Shown one piece after another: positions 17,515 through 26,465 of a stretch of DNA of 64,000 nt. The stretch spans positions 62,001-126,000 of the forward strand of contig NZ_QARE02000015.1 of assembly GCF_003052515.2 (NCBI RefSeq), in the 5' to 3' direction. The stretch is from Pseudomonas sp. RIT409 (lineage in GTDB: Bacteria > Pseudomonadota > Gammaproteobacteria > Pseudomonadales > Pseudomonadaceae). Under the pieces are notes generated by a model, which was given only the letters and a program-made list of their open reading frames with translations, was not told the DNA's origin and did no database searches. The position numbers were made by a program, and so were the translations under genes. Position 1 is the stretch's first letter, and each line of letters starts with the position of its first letter.

Positions 17515-18663
17515 ATGACCGAATACAACAGTACACGGAGAAGATTCTTAGCCATGTCCGCGACCGCTGCAGCGGGCGCGACATTGCTGCCTGCCTTCGG
17601 CGACGAATCGAGCCAAACGAATCACGGAGAACACACCATGACGACCCGCGCGCACCAGATATTCAAGCCTGAATTCAAATTTGGCTTGGGGGGCGTTCCC
17701 CTGGGCAACGAATTCGATAAGCATACTGATAAGCAGTCAGATGCCACGTTGGAAGCAGCTTGGGATGCGGGCGTTCGTTACTTCGATGTCGCTCCGTGGT
17801 ATGGGTTCGGATTGGCAGAGCGGCGCTTTGGTCGCTTCCTTCACAACAAACGCCGCGACCAATACTTACTGTCCTCAAAAGTAGGGAAACTTTTCAAAGC
17901 ATCCGAGAATAATAAACATGCAGAAATTTTTCCGCTGTCCGATTCCCCAAATGATTTGATCATCGACTACACAGCCGACGGGGTGCGCCGCTCCATTGAG
18001 GACAGTCTCCAACGCTTGGGTGTATCACATCTGGATATAGCCTTTGTGCATGATTTGTCACCCGATTTCGCCTACTTCCCGAATGGATGGGAAGAGCAGT
18101 ACGAGATCGCACGCAAAGGGGCCTTCCCCGCGCTATCCAAGATGCGAGATGAAGGCATCATCCGAGGTTGGGGCGTTGGGGTAAATACCCCTAACGCCAT
18201 ACTGAAAGTGATAGAAGATGCGGATCCGGATGTATGCCTGTGCGCGCGACAGTATTCGCTTATTGATCATGAAGATACTGTTACGAGGCTCTTTCCGGCT
18301 GTTCGAGCCAAGCAGGTTTCTCTAGTGATGGGATCCTCGCTAAACGCCGGCTTTATTTCCGGCAGCTCGCGTTATAACTATGGAAAGCAAAACTTCATGA
18401 TTCCAGCAGCGGTTCTCGCTAAACGTGACCGTCTCCGGGCAGTTGCCGCGCGGCATGGCGTAGACCTGCGCACGGCCGCCCTGCAATTTTCCGCTTCCGC
18501 GTCCGAGGCGGTTGCACTGGTGGTGGGAGCTCATAGCGATCAGCAAATTTTAGAGGACTATAACTCGATGCAGGCGAAGATTCCCTCTGAGTTCTGGGAG
18601 GAGCTGTTGCATGAAAAGCTCATCGCAGCAGGTGCCCACTTGCCACCAAAACCGAAAGCCTAG
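17515..18663 (+). CDS. Tat-signal aldo/keto reductase
   Basis: A 382-residue aldo/keto reductase. A twin-arginine motif TRRRFLAMSATAAAGAT lies near residues 8-25, so the protein is predicted to be exported folded. The barrel follows: FGLGGVPLGNEF, the catalytic Asp and Tyr in YFDVAPWYG, Lys in SSKVGK and His in FVHDLSP. The sequence resembles the D-threo-aldose 1-dehydrogenase/pyridoxal 4-dehydrogenase group. ATG 17515 has AAAGGGG seven bases upstream; a longer in-frame start at 17374 lacks this. NAD(P) dependence is hard to reconcile with a periplasmic site, so either cofactor loading precedes export or the motif is not used. Confidence 0.85.
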   Translation: MTEYNSTRRRFLAMSATAAAGATLLPAFGDESSQTNHGEHTMTTRAHQIFKPEFKFGLGGVPLGNEFDKHTDKQSDATLEAAWDAGVRYFDVAPWYGFGLAERRFGRFLHNKRRDQYLLSSKVGKLFKASENNKHAEIFPLSDSPNDLIIDYTADGVRRSIEDSLQRLGVSHLDIAFVHDLSPDFAYFPNGWEEQYEIARKGAFPALSKMRDEGIIRGWGVGVNTPNAILKVIEDADPDVCLCARQYSLIDHEDTVTRLFPAVRAKQVSLVMGSSLNAGFISGSSRYNYGKQNFMIPAAVLAKRDRLRAVAARHGVDLRTAALQFSASASEAVALVVGAHSDQQILEDYNSMQAKIPSEFWEELLHEKLIAAGAHLPPKPKA

Positions 18664-18719
18664 GTATTAGAACTCGCCACGTTGCCCACTCGCAGCGCTT
18701 TGGCATTTGCCACCCACAA

Positions 18720-18741
18720 ACGGGGCCAACGATGGCCCCGT
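18720..18741. terminator. Bidirectional hairpin terminator
   Basis: A perfect 9-bp GC-rich stem (18720-18728 with 18733-18741) and a 4-base loop, followed by CATTT. It lies between the stops of two convergent genes, the aldo/keto reductase and the AhpD-like gene. Confidence 0.7.
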
Positions 18742-18766
18742 CATTTCACGCGGGTCAGCAGTTAGA

Positions 18767-19165
18767 CTATTTTGATAAATATTGATCATCCACCGGCACA
18801 TCATAGCCGAGCGCCAAGCGGTTGGTTGCATTCGCCAATGCGATAACTGCTTGTAATTCACCAAACATTTCGCTGGTCATTCCGGAGGTCTTCGCTGCAG
18901 CGGTGTGAGAAGCTGTGCAGTAAGCGCAGGCGTTGGTGATGCTGACAGCCATGTAGATCATTTGCTTGACTAGTGGACTCAGCGCCCCTTCGTCCATGAT
19001 TGACTTGACAGAGTGCCAAGTATCCCGAAGTGTCGGTGGGTGAGCAGCAACACACTTCCAAAAATTGTTGACATCTTCGACGCCTCGATGAGACATGATA
19101 TCGTCGTAGACATCTCTGACCTCTGGAGATGCATCGTCGTACTCTATCAATTTGTTGAAAGCCAT
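18767..19165 (-). CDS. Carboxymuconolactone decarboxylase/AhpD-like protein
   Basis: A 132-residue protein of the AhpD/CMD fold. The redox motif CAYCTASHTAA in its second half matches the CxxCxxxH site of AhpD-type alkylhydroperoxidases, while LVKQMIYMAVSITNACAYC is the surrounding family helix. Such proteins reduce peroxides via a Cys pair or are of unknown activity. It sits alone, head-on to the aldo/keto reductase and downstream of the minus-strand SDR at 19270, with 104 bp between. Confidence 0.83.
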   Translation of the reverse strand: MAFNKLIEYDDASPEVRDVYDDIMSHRGVEDVNNFWKCVAAHPPTLRDTWHSVKSIMDEGALSPLVKQMIYMAVSITNACAYCTASHTAAAKTSGMTSEMFGELQAVIALANATNRLALGYDVPVDDQYLSK

Positions 19166-19269
19166 CTGTTGATTCCTGTGTAGTAAGAAAAAATTAAGCG
19201 CTAGTCATTTGTTTGGCGATAATCAACCCCCCTCCACGTTTTCATGCAAAAACATTCGAGCCGAGCGTC

Positions 19270-20091
19270 CTACTGCTTGGGATGCTTCCAGCTATCGTCG
19301 ATAAGCATTTTTCCGGGCCATGTATAAGCCATTACTCCTCCGTCGACCAGCAGGGACTCACCCGTCATGAAAGAGCTTTCATCGCAAGCCAGGAATACAG
19401 CTACGCTTGCAACTTCCTCAGGTCGCCCGATCCGACCTAACGGCGTAACCCATGTTTGCGCGTCTCGAAAAGCTTGCCCATCACGGTCTTCCTTGGCCCC
19501 TGCCAAGGTATCCACTAGCGGCGTCTCAATCGTCCCAGGGCAAATGGAGTTGACACGTATACCCTGACGTCCATAATCAATTGCCATCGCTTTCGTAAGA
19601 TTGGTAATACCTCCTTTAGCCGCGTTGTAGCCTGACCGATCAAGATCGGCGGCCAAGCCTGACATTGAAGATACATTGACGATTGAACCGCCTTGTTGGA
19701 GCATCAGGGGTATAACGTATTTACTCATCAAAAATGTACCACGAAGATCAACCGCCACGATTTTGTCAAATAGCTCTGTCGGATAATCGTGCACTTTCCC
19801 GCCGATTGCATCCACTCCAGCATTGTTGAATAGCACATCGACCCTCCCGTAATGTTCATTGACGTAGCGAGTGAAATGAATGATCTTTTCTTCGTCTCCC
19901 ACATTGAGCGTGTATCCCTCTGCCAGACCACCCGAGTTAACAATCTCCTGCACAGTACGTTTTAGCTCATCTTCATTGACGTCGACCCCGACCACGCGGG
20001 CCCCTTCTCGCGCAAATGCAATAGATGTCGCTCGCCCAATACCGGTGGCCGCGCCCGTCACGATTGCAACAGTGTCTTTTAGACGTTTCAT
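19270..20091 (-). CDS. SDR-family oxidoreductase
   Basis: A 273-residue classical SDR with TGAATGIG (about residues 12-19), the acidic NAD-selecting residue in VGVDVNE, NNAG, the catalytic YNAAK, SICPGTIETPLVD and the C-terminal SFMTGESLLVDGG. The Asp at the end of beta-2 suggests NAD+ rather than NADP+. It resembles dihydrodiol/cyclohexadiene-diol-type dehydrogenases. A 20-residue C-terminal extension follows the usual family end. It is divergent from a LysR gene (112 bp), the likely regulator. Confidence 0.87.
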   Translation of the reverse strand: MKRLKDTVAIVTGAATGIGRATSIAFAREGARVVGVDVNEDELKRTVQEIVNSGGLAEGYTLNVGDEEKIIHFTRYVNEHYGRVDVLFNNAGVDAIGGKVHDYPTELFDKIVAVDLRGTFLMSKYVIPLMLQQGGSIVNVSSMSGLAADLDRSGYNAAKGGITNLTKAMAIDYGRQGIRVNSICPGTIETPLVDTLAGAKEDRDGQAFRDAQTWVTPLGRIGRPEEVASVAVFLACDESSFMTGESLLVDGGVMAYTWPGKMLIDDSWKHPKQ

Positions 20092-20203
20092 AGAACCTCA
20101 CTCATGATAGTTAGAAACGCGAACTTGATTCGCTTTCGGTTGACAACGAGAAGCTGCGTACAATCGTTTACTATTACTCAACATCGGCGTTAGGAAACTT
20201 CAA

Positions 20204-21121
20204 ATGACGGAAACAGACAGTGCAATGCTGGGCGATCTGTATGTTTTTCAGGTAATTGTCCGCCATGGCAGCTTTGGCCAAGCGGCAATTGAATTGGATG
20301 TGACCCGTTCGGCGCTGAGCCATCGGCTGCGCAGGCTAGAACAACGCTTGGGAATACGTCTTCTCAACCGCTCCAGTCGCACGATAACAGTGACCGAGGC
20401 AGGTATGTCGCTGTCGCGTCAACTGGGGGTAGGTTTCGCGTCGATACAGCGCGCCCTGAATGAGTTAGAGGGGAGCCGGGGCACGCCAAAAGGCATTTTG
20501 AAAATTACCGCATTACGCGATGGTGCCAGGCTTGTCCTGGCGCCAGCACTCACATCGTTTTTCGCAGCCTATCCCGACGTAAAACTAGACGTCTGTGTTG
20601 ATGACCAGATGGTCGACATTATTCAGCGAGGATTTGATGCTGGCATTCGCTATGGGGACAAGGTGCCGAACGATATGGTGTGTGTAGCGCTCACGGCTCC
20701 AGTACGCTGGGTAGTGGTAGCGGCCCCAATGCTTATCGACCAAGTCGGATTGCCTGAGTCGCCCGCGGATCTGCTGCAGCTACCTTGCATACAGATGAGA
20801 ATCGGCGATGGCAGCCTGTACCCTTGGGAGCTGGGCAACGGTGAATCGACGGTTCGACTCCACGTCGACGGCCCGATCTGCGCTAACGAAACCGAGCACA
20901 CAGTGGGCGCAGCCATTAGTGGGTTAGGCTTCGCCTATTTGCCTGAGCGCCGCGTGAATCTCGACATTGAACGAGACCACTTGCGCGTTGTTTTGCCAGA
21001 GTGGGCCTCATCAGGAGCTCCATTCTGCCTTTACTATTCCAACCGTCGGCTTCCGCCGCCCGGCTTGCGCCAGCTTGTTGCGACGGTTCGCCAACATGAA
21101 GGTCTTGAGCCCATGCTGTAG
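20204..21121 (+). CDS. LysR-family transcriptional regulator
   Basis: A 305-residue LysR regulator. Its helix-turn-helix (VIVRHGSFGQAAIELDV, RSALSHRLRRLEQRLGIRLLNRSSR) occupies residues 10-70, followed by a substrate-binding domain with the VDIIQRGFDAGIRYGD block typical of the CrgA-like group. The ATG follows a weak GGAAAC leader. It is divergent from the SDR at 19270-20091, which it presumably controls; the aldo/keto reductase and AhpD-like genes nearby may be part of the same response (inference). Confidence 0.88.
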   Translation: MTETDSAMLGDLYVFQVIVRHGSFGQAAIELDVTRSALSHRLRRLEQRLGIRLLNRSSRTITVTEAGMSLSRQLGVGFASIQRALNELEGSRGTPKGILKITALRDGARLVLAPALTSFFAAYPDVKLDVCVDDQMVDIIQRGFDAGIRYGDKVPNDMVCVALTAPVRWVVVAAPMLIDQVGLPESPADLLQLPCIQMRIGDGSLYPWELGNGESTVRLHVDGPICANETEHTVGAAISGLGFAYLPERRVNLDIERDHLRVVLPEWASSGAPFCLYYSNRRLPPPGLRQLVATVRQHEGLEPML

Positions 21122-21266
21122 GGCGGCAAAAGCTCAAGCCTTGGAGCCGAAACACGTTGGCTGCGGCGTGATTCGAATGGTTAGCACCTTAAGCCGATGT
21201 TCGCTCCCGGTTTACGATCTCAGGTCACAGGAAGCAGAGGGCCACGCACCTTAGCTAGCTGTGTCA

Positions 21267-22271
21267 TTAGCTATCCTGGCTGGCAAAATCGGTGATTGTC
21301 GTGTCGGCGATCGTGAGGGCGAAGCCGTAACCGAACAATCCAGCAGGAGTTCGAAAGCCCGGCAAATACTCGCCTGCTAACACCCGCCGCGCGGCCTCGG
21401 CCGAAGCCATGGCGGTAAAGGTGTAGCCGTTTACAGATGAGAGTGATGATCGAATCGCTCGACCATCTGCACCGGTAACTTCCGCCGTCGCTCGGTACCT
21501 GTTAGCAGCACGCTCCTCGGGTGTCGGACCGGCCGTCGGCGCGTCGCCCGAACTCGTCGAAAATTCGCCTTCGCTTATATGAACGAACGTTTCGATGTTG
21601 CCTATACCGGTCATGTGATGCAGCGTCAGGAGATCAGGTAGGGTTACTGGAAACGATGAGCGAGGGCCGCGGCCGAAATCGAAGTCTCGGACTTCATCCG
21701 GGCTGCGAGTTACGAGGTTTCCGTTGATCAGTTTCAGGGGGTTCATCGCCATCCCCATCCCAGCAGTGGCAACTGACCCCTTTGACATTGAACCTGTCAC
21801 CTCAAGGGCGATGCTCAAACTACGCGGTTCAGGCACTCGAGACGCAGCATGACCCGCGAGACTGCCCAGCATTGCTACGCTGCCGCCGCTTCCTGGCATC
21901 AGCATTACGCCGTTAACCTGCGCCTCATCACTCAGTGCTAGCGCTTGTCGATAACTGCTTAGCTCAGCTGAAAAGTCGAGGTAATGAACGTTTGCCCGAA
22001 TGGCTATGGACATGAGAAATTCGGCGGTTTCTACAAAAGGCCCCGCAGCATTCAGTACGACGGATACGTCCTTGGACAATCCTTCCAGAGCGTCGCCTCC
22101 ATGGAGGTCGAAAACTCTCGCCTCGGCACCGAGCCGTCGGGCCAGTGCTTCAAGCGCCGGTCTGTTGCGTGCCCGCCCTGCGACTATTAAATCAAGACCG
22201 ATAGATGCGGCATACTCCGCAGCCAACGCACCGGTGTAACCAGTAGCGCCGTAGATCATGAGCTTTTTCAT
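21267..22271 (-). CDS. Saccharopine-dehydrogenase-like NAD(P)-binding reductase
   Basis: A 334-residue protein. The N-terminus is a Rossmann fold (MIYGATGYTGALAAEYAA), and the region to residue 130 fits the Sacchrp_dh_NADP family (VVLNAAGPFVETAEFLM, NVHYLDFSAEL). The rest resembles trans-acting enoyl-reductase-like and saccharopine-dehydrogenase-like proteins of unassigned substrate. It is the last gene of a four-gene minus-strand operon (SDR, VOC, NTF2, this gene), separated from the NTF2-like gene by 19 bp. Confidence 0.8.
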   Translation of the reverse strand: MKKLMIYGATGYTGALAAEYAASIGLDLIVAGRARNRPALEALARRLGAEARVFDLHGGDALEGLSKDVSVVLNAAGPFVETAEFLMSIAIRANVHYLDFSAELSSYRQALALSDEAQVNGVMLMPGSGGSVAMLGSLAGHAASRVPEPRSLSIALEVTGSMSKGSVATAGMGMAMNPLKLINGNLVTRSPDEVRDFDFGRGPRSSFPVTLPDLLTLHHMTGIGNIETFVHISEGEFSTSSGDAPTAGPTPEERAANRYRATAEVTGADGRAIRSSLSSVNGYTFTAMASAEAARRVLAGEYLPGFRTPAGLFGYGFALTIADTTITDFASQDS

Positions 22272-22290
22272 GAATTCACCTTGGTAAACG

Positions 22291-22638
22291 TCATTCCAAG
22301 TAGGCGTGGATGTGCGTTATCAAGCCTTCGGCATTCAAGGAGATGTCCATCACCCCAATTTCGTGGCCAAAATCACCCGTGAAGTCGACCCTTATATGGG
22401 CTCGACCTGCTTCGAAAAGCTCACACTCCAACATGCGGGTTACCGTTTGGTAGGCGACGAAATACCGTTCCAGATAATCTTGAACACCTAGCAGCCCCGT
22501 GAAGATATGCCCTGTGGATGGGTCGTCGATCACGGCGTCGTTTGTGAAAACCGCCAAGGCGGCGGGTACATCGAATAGGTTCGTGGCCGCGAAAAAAGCA
22601 TGGATTGCGGTCAGTGCGGGCTTATCCTGCTCGTCCAT
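22291..22638 (-). CDS. NTF2/SnoaL-like fold protein
   Basis: A 115-residue single-domain NTF2-superfamily protein: AIHAFFAATNLFDVPAALAVF, then DDPSTGHIFTGLLGVQDYLERYF and a C-terminal MDISLNAEGLITHIHAYLE. This is the short SnoaL-type architecture of ketosteroid-isomerase-like proteins. It lies 9 bp after the VOC gene and 19 bp before the saccharopine-dehydrogenase-like gene, inside one operon. The reaction is not known; steroid-isomerase-like chemistry is possible but not shown. Confidence 0.78.
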   Translation of the reverse strand: MDEQDKPALTAIHAFFAATNLFDVPAALAVFTNDAVIDDPSTGHIFTGLLGVQDYLERYFVAYQTVTRMLECELFEAGRAHIRVDFTGDFGHEIGVMDISLNAEGLITHIHAYLE

Positions 22639-22647
22639 TGCATCACC

Positions 22648-23043
22648 TCAGTGTTGCCAGCTTTTGTACACGAATTCCAAACTGTACCCATCAGGGTCTT
22701 TGACCTGAGCGGCGTAGTAGCGGGGATCATAATGACGCTGTGCCCCAGGCGGATGCACATCCACCGCGCCACAGGACAATGCCTGCGCATGGGTTGCGTT
22801 CACTTGATCTTCTGAGTCCGCTACGAACCCGACATGAACCGCCCCGGGCGCTGGGGTGCCCTTACGCAACCAGAAAAACATACGGCCTTTGGCGCCAAAC
22901 CCCTTGAGTTCAATGGGCCCTTCAACCTCGGATGCCCCTTGGTAATCAAGGCGACTGGTGATACCCAGCATTGGAAGCACGTTGTCGTAGAAGGCGATGG
23001 AGCGATCCATGTCACGAACGGTGAGAAAAATATGGTCAATCAT
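22648..23043 (-). CDS. VOC-family protein (glyoxalase fold)
   Basis: A 131-residue vicinal-oxygen-chelate protein (MIDHIFLTVRDMDRSIAFYDNVL at the start, VHVGFVADS in the middle, YYAAQVKDPDGYSLEFVYK at the end). The ATG at 23043 is chosen over an upstream in-frame codon because GAGGA lies seven bases before it and the HIFLTV strand then starts at the family position. It belongs to the same subfamily as the VOC gene at 13535. The second gene of the operon, it begins 10 bp after the SDR stop. Confidence 0.83.
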   Translation of the reverse strand: MIDHIFLTVRDMDRSIAFYDNVLPMLGITSRLDYQGASEVEGPIELKGFGAKGRMFFWLRKGTPAPGAVHVGFVADSEDQVNATHAQALSCGAVDVHPPGAQRHYDPRYYAAQVKDPDGYSLEFVYKSWQH

Positions 23044-23053
23044 GTGCTTATCC

Positions 23054-23797
23054 TCAGATGATGTAGCCGCCACTGACTTCAATGTTTTGAGCATTGATCC
23101 AGCCGCCGTCGAGGGTTAGCAATGAGGCGATGACACGAGCAACCTCTTGTGGCTCGCCGACTCGTCCAAGGGCCGTTTGAGAAGCCAGCAACGATTCGAA
23201 TTCGTCGCTCAGCCCGCCACCCAGCTCTGTTCGGATAGGGCCAGGCGAGACTGAGTTGACGCGAATGCGTCGTGCGCTGAATTCAGCCGCCATGTAGCGG
23301 GTCAATACTTCCAGGCCACCCTTGAACGTGGCATACGGCGCCACACCAGGTGTCGCTACACGCGTCGTGGCGCTGGTGAGGTTGACGATACATGCCCCCT
23401 CTTTCATCAATGGCAGCAGCGCCTGCGTCAGAAAAAACGGCCCCTTCAGATGCACGTTCATCAAGCCATCGAATTCGGCTTCGGTCGTGGAGACAATAGG
23501 GTTATACATTCCGTACCCTGCATTGTTCACTAGCCCACTCAGACCAACTTCTCCCCACGTGGCCTCTAATGCATTTTCCAATGCGTCCTTGAAAGAGCCA
23601 AACGTCGAGACCTCAGCGACATCCAACGGCAACGCGACAGCTTTGCCGCCCTCGTCGACGATTCGTCGGACGACGTCAAAAGCCGCCTCCGCGTTCTGGT
23701 TATAGGTCAGCACCACCCCTAAATTGCGACGGGAACACTCGATGGCGGCGCTGGCACCGATTCCCCGGCTACCACCGGTAATGACAATGACATTCAT
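23054..23797 (-). CDS. SDR-family oxidoreductase
   Basis: A 247-residue SDR: TGGSRGIG near the N-terminus, NNAG, the Ser of NLTSATT, the catalytic YATFK (Tyr/Lys) and SPGPIRTELGG, ending WINAQNIEVSGGYII. The end is strikingly like that of the truncated SDR at 10889. The start is ATG 23797, six bases after GGAG; an upstream in-frame ATG lacks a binding site. It is first in the SDR-VOC-NTF2-reductase operon, whose composition mirrors the 11.5-14.4 kb cluster. Confidence 0.86.
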   Translation of the reverse strand: MNVIVITGGSRGIGASAAIECSRRNLGVVLTYNQNAEAAFDVVRRIVDEGGKAVALPLDVAEVSTFGSFKDALENALEATWGEVGLSGLVNNAGYGMYNPIVSTTEAEFDGLMNVHLKGPFFLTQALLPLMKEGACIVNLTSATTRVATPGVAPYATFKGGLEVLTRYMAAEFSARRIRVNSVSPGPIRTELGGGLSDEFESLLASQTALGRVGEPQEVARVIASLLTLDGGWINAQNIEVSGGYII

Positions 23798-24412
23798 GAC
23801 GGACTCCGTAGTGATGAGTACCGTCAGGTTAATATTCCGCACTGACACTGACCCGCTTGATCCTGGCTCAATCCTGCCTGTTTCTCTTTTTTTAACTGGT
23901 CTGACGCCCTTTCCAGCCGTTTAACGCCGGCATGAAACGGCAACGGGATGAGCTTCGCAGCTTCACCGCACACGCGGAAAACCGTCGAACAGAAACCGGC
24001 ATTTCTCGCGGGGGCAGGGTCCAAGGCGCCGTACTGGAGCATGAGCGTGCGGCGGTCTATGGGCCGATGTTTAAAGGCAGCAAATCCTTCAGGCCACTGC
24101 CCGGCTGGAAGTTGCCCGATGGGGATGTCGTGGCGCTGTCCCATCAGCGCGATGGATACCCGGAGTGAACCCGACATTTCATGCGCTTTCTGCAAGACAC
24201 ATTCCGGCCGGAACCACCATGGCGATCGTCGGTCATGACAAGAAGCTGCTCGTGGGTAGGCTAGCGCAGCGGCTCTCATGGGCCCTTCACACGGGACGGC
24301 CCTTCAAGGCCCTTGGCAGCAGCGACGCAGGAGGCTGGCTCACCGTTTGAAACGTCTTCTTGTAGTCGTTCAACTATCCTGACCCTTCATCCACCTGAAT
24401 TGGAAAACGCAT
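23798..24412. other. Intergenic region, 615 bp, unexplained
   Basis: This stretch lies between the SDR start (minus) and sodC (plus). It must include the promoters for both. Open frames of 60-150 codons exist on both strands across 23824-24279, but none has a clear ribosome-binding site or a recognised family, and they overlap each other. The base composition resembles coding DNA, so a degraded gene or mobile repeat is possible. Confidence 0.4.
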
Positions 24413-24931
24413 ATGAAACGTTATGTCTGGCTCGGTCTTCTCGGTACGCTTTCTCTGGGAGCTCAGGCGGCATCGCTGGATGTGCCCATGAACCTGGTCA
24501 GCGCGGATGGCGCACCTCGGCCGATCGGTCAGGTTACCATCAGCGAGACCGCGTACGGTCTGGTGTTCACGCCCAAACTGAGCGACTTGCCCGCTGGAAT
24601 CCACGGCTTCCATGTGCATGAAAACGGCAGTTGCGATGCAGGCACCAAGGACGGCAAGAAAGTCGCAGCCCTCGCCGCGGGAGGGCACTTCGACCCGGCC
24701 AAGACCGGCAAGCATCTGGGCCCCTATGGCGATGGGCACTTGGGCGACTTGCCGGCGGTCTACGTGACGGCCGACGGCATGGCGAATTACCCAGTGTTGG
24801 CGCCTCGCCTGAAAAAGATTTCGGAGGTGAAGGGCCACGCCCTGATGATCCATGCAGGTGGGGACAACCACTCCGACATGCCAATGCCCTTGGGCGGTGG
24901 CGGAGACCGCGTGGCCTGCGGCGTTATCTAG
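24413..24931 (+). CDS. sodC: Periplasmic Cu/Zn superoxide dismutase
   Basis: A 172-residue SodC. Residues 1-19 are a signal peptide (MKRYVWLGLLGTLSLGAQA). The metal site is intact: HVHENGSCD carries two copper His and the disulfide Cys, GGHFDP contributes further ligands, DNHSD carries the fourth copper His, and the C-terminal GGDRVACG supplies the partner Cys and the active-site Arg. Function: conversion of superoxide to H2O2 in the periplasm. The gene stands alone and is followed by a hairpin. Its oxidative-stress role fits the peroxiredoxin and AhpD-like genes nearby. Confidence 0.93.
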   Translation: MKRYVWLGLLGTLSLGAQAASLDVPMNLVSADGAPRPIGQVTISETAYGLVFTPKLSDLPAGIHGFHVHENGSCDAGTKDGKKVAALAAGGHFDPAKTGKHLGPYGDGHLGDLPAVYVTADGMANYPVLAPRLKKISEVKGHALMIHAGGDNHSDMPMPLGGGGDRVACGVI

Positions 24932-24944
24932 GCAATGCCTTCGA

Positions 24945-24974
24945 CCCTCCGCGAACCGCCCGGTCCGCGGAGGG
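24945..24974 (+). terminator. Hairpin after sodC, probable terminator
   Basis: A perfect 9-bp stem (24945-24953 with 24966-24974) with a 12-base loop begins 13 bp after the sodC stop. No T-run follows, so termination efficiency is uncertain. Confidence 0.45.
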
Positions 24975-25085
24975 ATGTTGCCCATCACGGCGTGCTTGGT
25001 ACTGCCGAAGTATCGTGCGATCGCACAACGCGGCTGACGCATTGCAGCCGCTCACGCTTCGAGAATGTGCGTCGCATCCACGCCA

Positions 25086-26291
25086 TCAATGGCCTGCTAT
25101 CACCTGCCCGCTGCGCCGGTGGCCTCGGGGAAAGCCATGCACGCGTGCCCGAAACGCAATAGCGAGGCTGAGCAATAGCAACACCAGCAAAACGCTGGGA
25201 AACGCAACGACGCCCCACTGATCAAGCAGCACACCTCCCAATACGCCACCGCCCGCGATCGCACTGTTCCAGACCACGACGTTCATGGAGAGCGCGACGT
25301 CGGCGCCTTCGCCCGCCGCATCGGCGAGCGCCGTCTGCAAAAGCGTGGCGGCGCCGCCGAACGACAGCCCCCAGAGGAAAACGCCCGTGTAGACGGCCGC
25401 CGCTGACCCCGAAAACAGGCCCATGAAGATTGCGACAGCAGCGAAAGTTGCGAGGCTCGCGAGCACGGCCATACGCAGATGACGGTCGACCAATTGACCG
25501 GTCAGCCAGATGCCCGCCAGCGCTGCCACGCCGAATGCCAGGAGCACCCGGTCGACTTGACTGGCCAGCCCGGCTTTGGCAACGAAGGGGGCGATGTAGG
25601 TGTAGAGGATGTTATGCGCCAGCATCCAAGTGAAGACGACGGCCAATACCGAGCGTACGCCGGGCGTGAACAATACCTGCCGCAACGCCAAGCGTTGGCG
25701 GGACGATTGGCCCGGATAATCAGGGACTTTGATCAGCACCCACGCGATCAACACCAAGGTCAGGCCCGACATCAGCGCAAACGCCATGCGCCAGCCCATG
25801 AAGCCGCCCAGCCATGTTCCCAACGGCACACCCAGTGACAAGGCGATCGGTGTACCCACCATGGCCACGGCCAACGCACGCCCCTGCAACCGAGGAGCGA
25901 CCATGCGCCGCGCATAGCCTGCGATCAGACTCCAGGCCAGCCCGGCCGAGACGCCAGCGAAGAACCGAGCGATCAACGTCAGCCAGTAGTTGGAGGACAA
26001 CGCCGTCGCGGAATTGAACACCAAGAACCCGACAACCGTGAGCAACAGCACGGTCCTGCGGCGCCAGCCTTGCGTGGCAATCGTCAAGGGGATCGCTGCC
26101 AGCAATGAACCCAGCGCGTAGACCGTGACCATCTGCCCCGCCAGCGAGGGCGAGACCTCCAGCCCTCGTCCTATCTCCGGGAGCAAGCCCGCGGGCAACG
26201 TTTCCGTCACGATGCAAATGAACCCCGTCATCGCCAGTGCGAGCAACGCCCCCAGCGGAAGCTTTCCATCCTGTCCTGAACCTACAGCCAT
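25086..26291 (-). CDS. MFS transporter (arabinose/drug efflux type)
   Basis: A 401-residue major-facilitator protein with about twelve hydrophobic segments, including the DHA1-type pattern TETLPAGLLPEIGRGLEVSPSLAGQ near residues 30-50, the loop RRTVLLLTVVGFLVF and the SLIAGYARRM block. The family (YdhP/SotB-like) exports drugs, sugars or arabinose. Two GATC-centred palindromes lie 20-90 bp upstream, which suggests repression by a TetR-type protein. It converges on sodC and lies on the same strand, downstream of a LysR gene; no regulator is adjacent in the divergent position. Confidence 0.88.
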   Translation of the reverse strand: MAVGSGQDGKLPLGALLALAMTGFICIVTETLPAGLLPEIGRGLEVSPSLAGQMVTVYALGSLLAAIPLTIATQGWRRRTVLLLTVVGFLVFNSATALSSNYWLTLIARFFAGVSAGLAWSLIAGYARRMVAPRLQGRALAVAMVGTPIALSLGVPLGTWLGGFMGWRMAFALMSGLTLVLIAWVLIKVPDYPGQSSRQRLALRQVLFTPGVRSVLAVVFTWMLAHNILYTYIAPFVAKAGLASQVDRVLLAFGVAALAGIWLTGQLVDRHLRMAVLASLATFAAVAIFMGLFSGSAAAVYTGVFLWGLSFGGAATLLQTALADAAGEGADVALSMNVVVWNSAIAGGGVLGGVLLDQWGVVAFPSVLLVLLLLSLAIAFRARVHGFPRGHRRSGQVIAGH

Positions 26292-26312
26292 GTCCGTCTC
26301 CTCCTTACTAAT

Positions 26313-26326
26313 ATACTGATCGATAT
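26313..26326. promoter_or_regulatory. GATC-centred palindrome, operator candidate
   Basis: ATACTGATCGATAT is nearly symmetric about GATC and lies 22 bp before the MFS start codon. A matching copy lies 52 bp further upstream. The pattern fits TetR-family operators of the TGATCGGTA half-site type. Confidence 0.5.
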
Positions 26327-26364
26327 GAATATAAGGAGAGTGAACCGAGGGGTCAACGATTTAT

Positions 26365-26378
26365 ATATTGATCGGTAT
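26365..26378. promoter_or_regulatory. GATC-centred palindrome, operator candidate
   Basis: ATATTGATCGGTAT repeats the 26313 site with consensus ATAYYGATCRRTAT. The start-to-start distance of 52 bp is close to five helical turns, so both sites could be bound on the same face. Confidence 0.5.
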
Positions 26379-26465
26379 CTAAATGGATTGGGAAATGCCT
26401 GTTAAATTAAAGACCATGATCCCAACCAATGAATTACGGCCTCGAACGGCTCATCTGCGAGGCTG

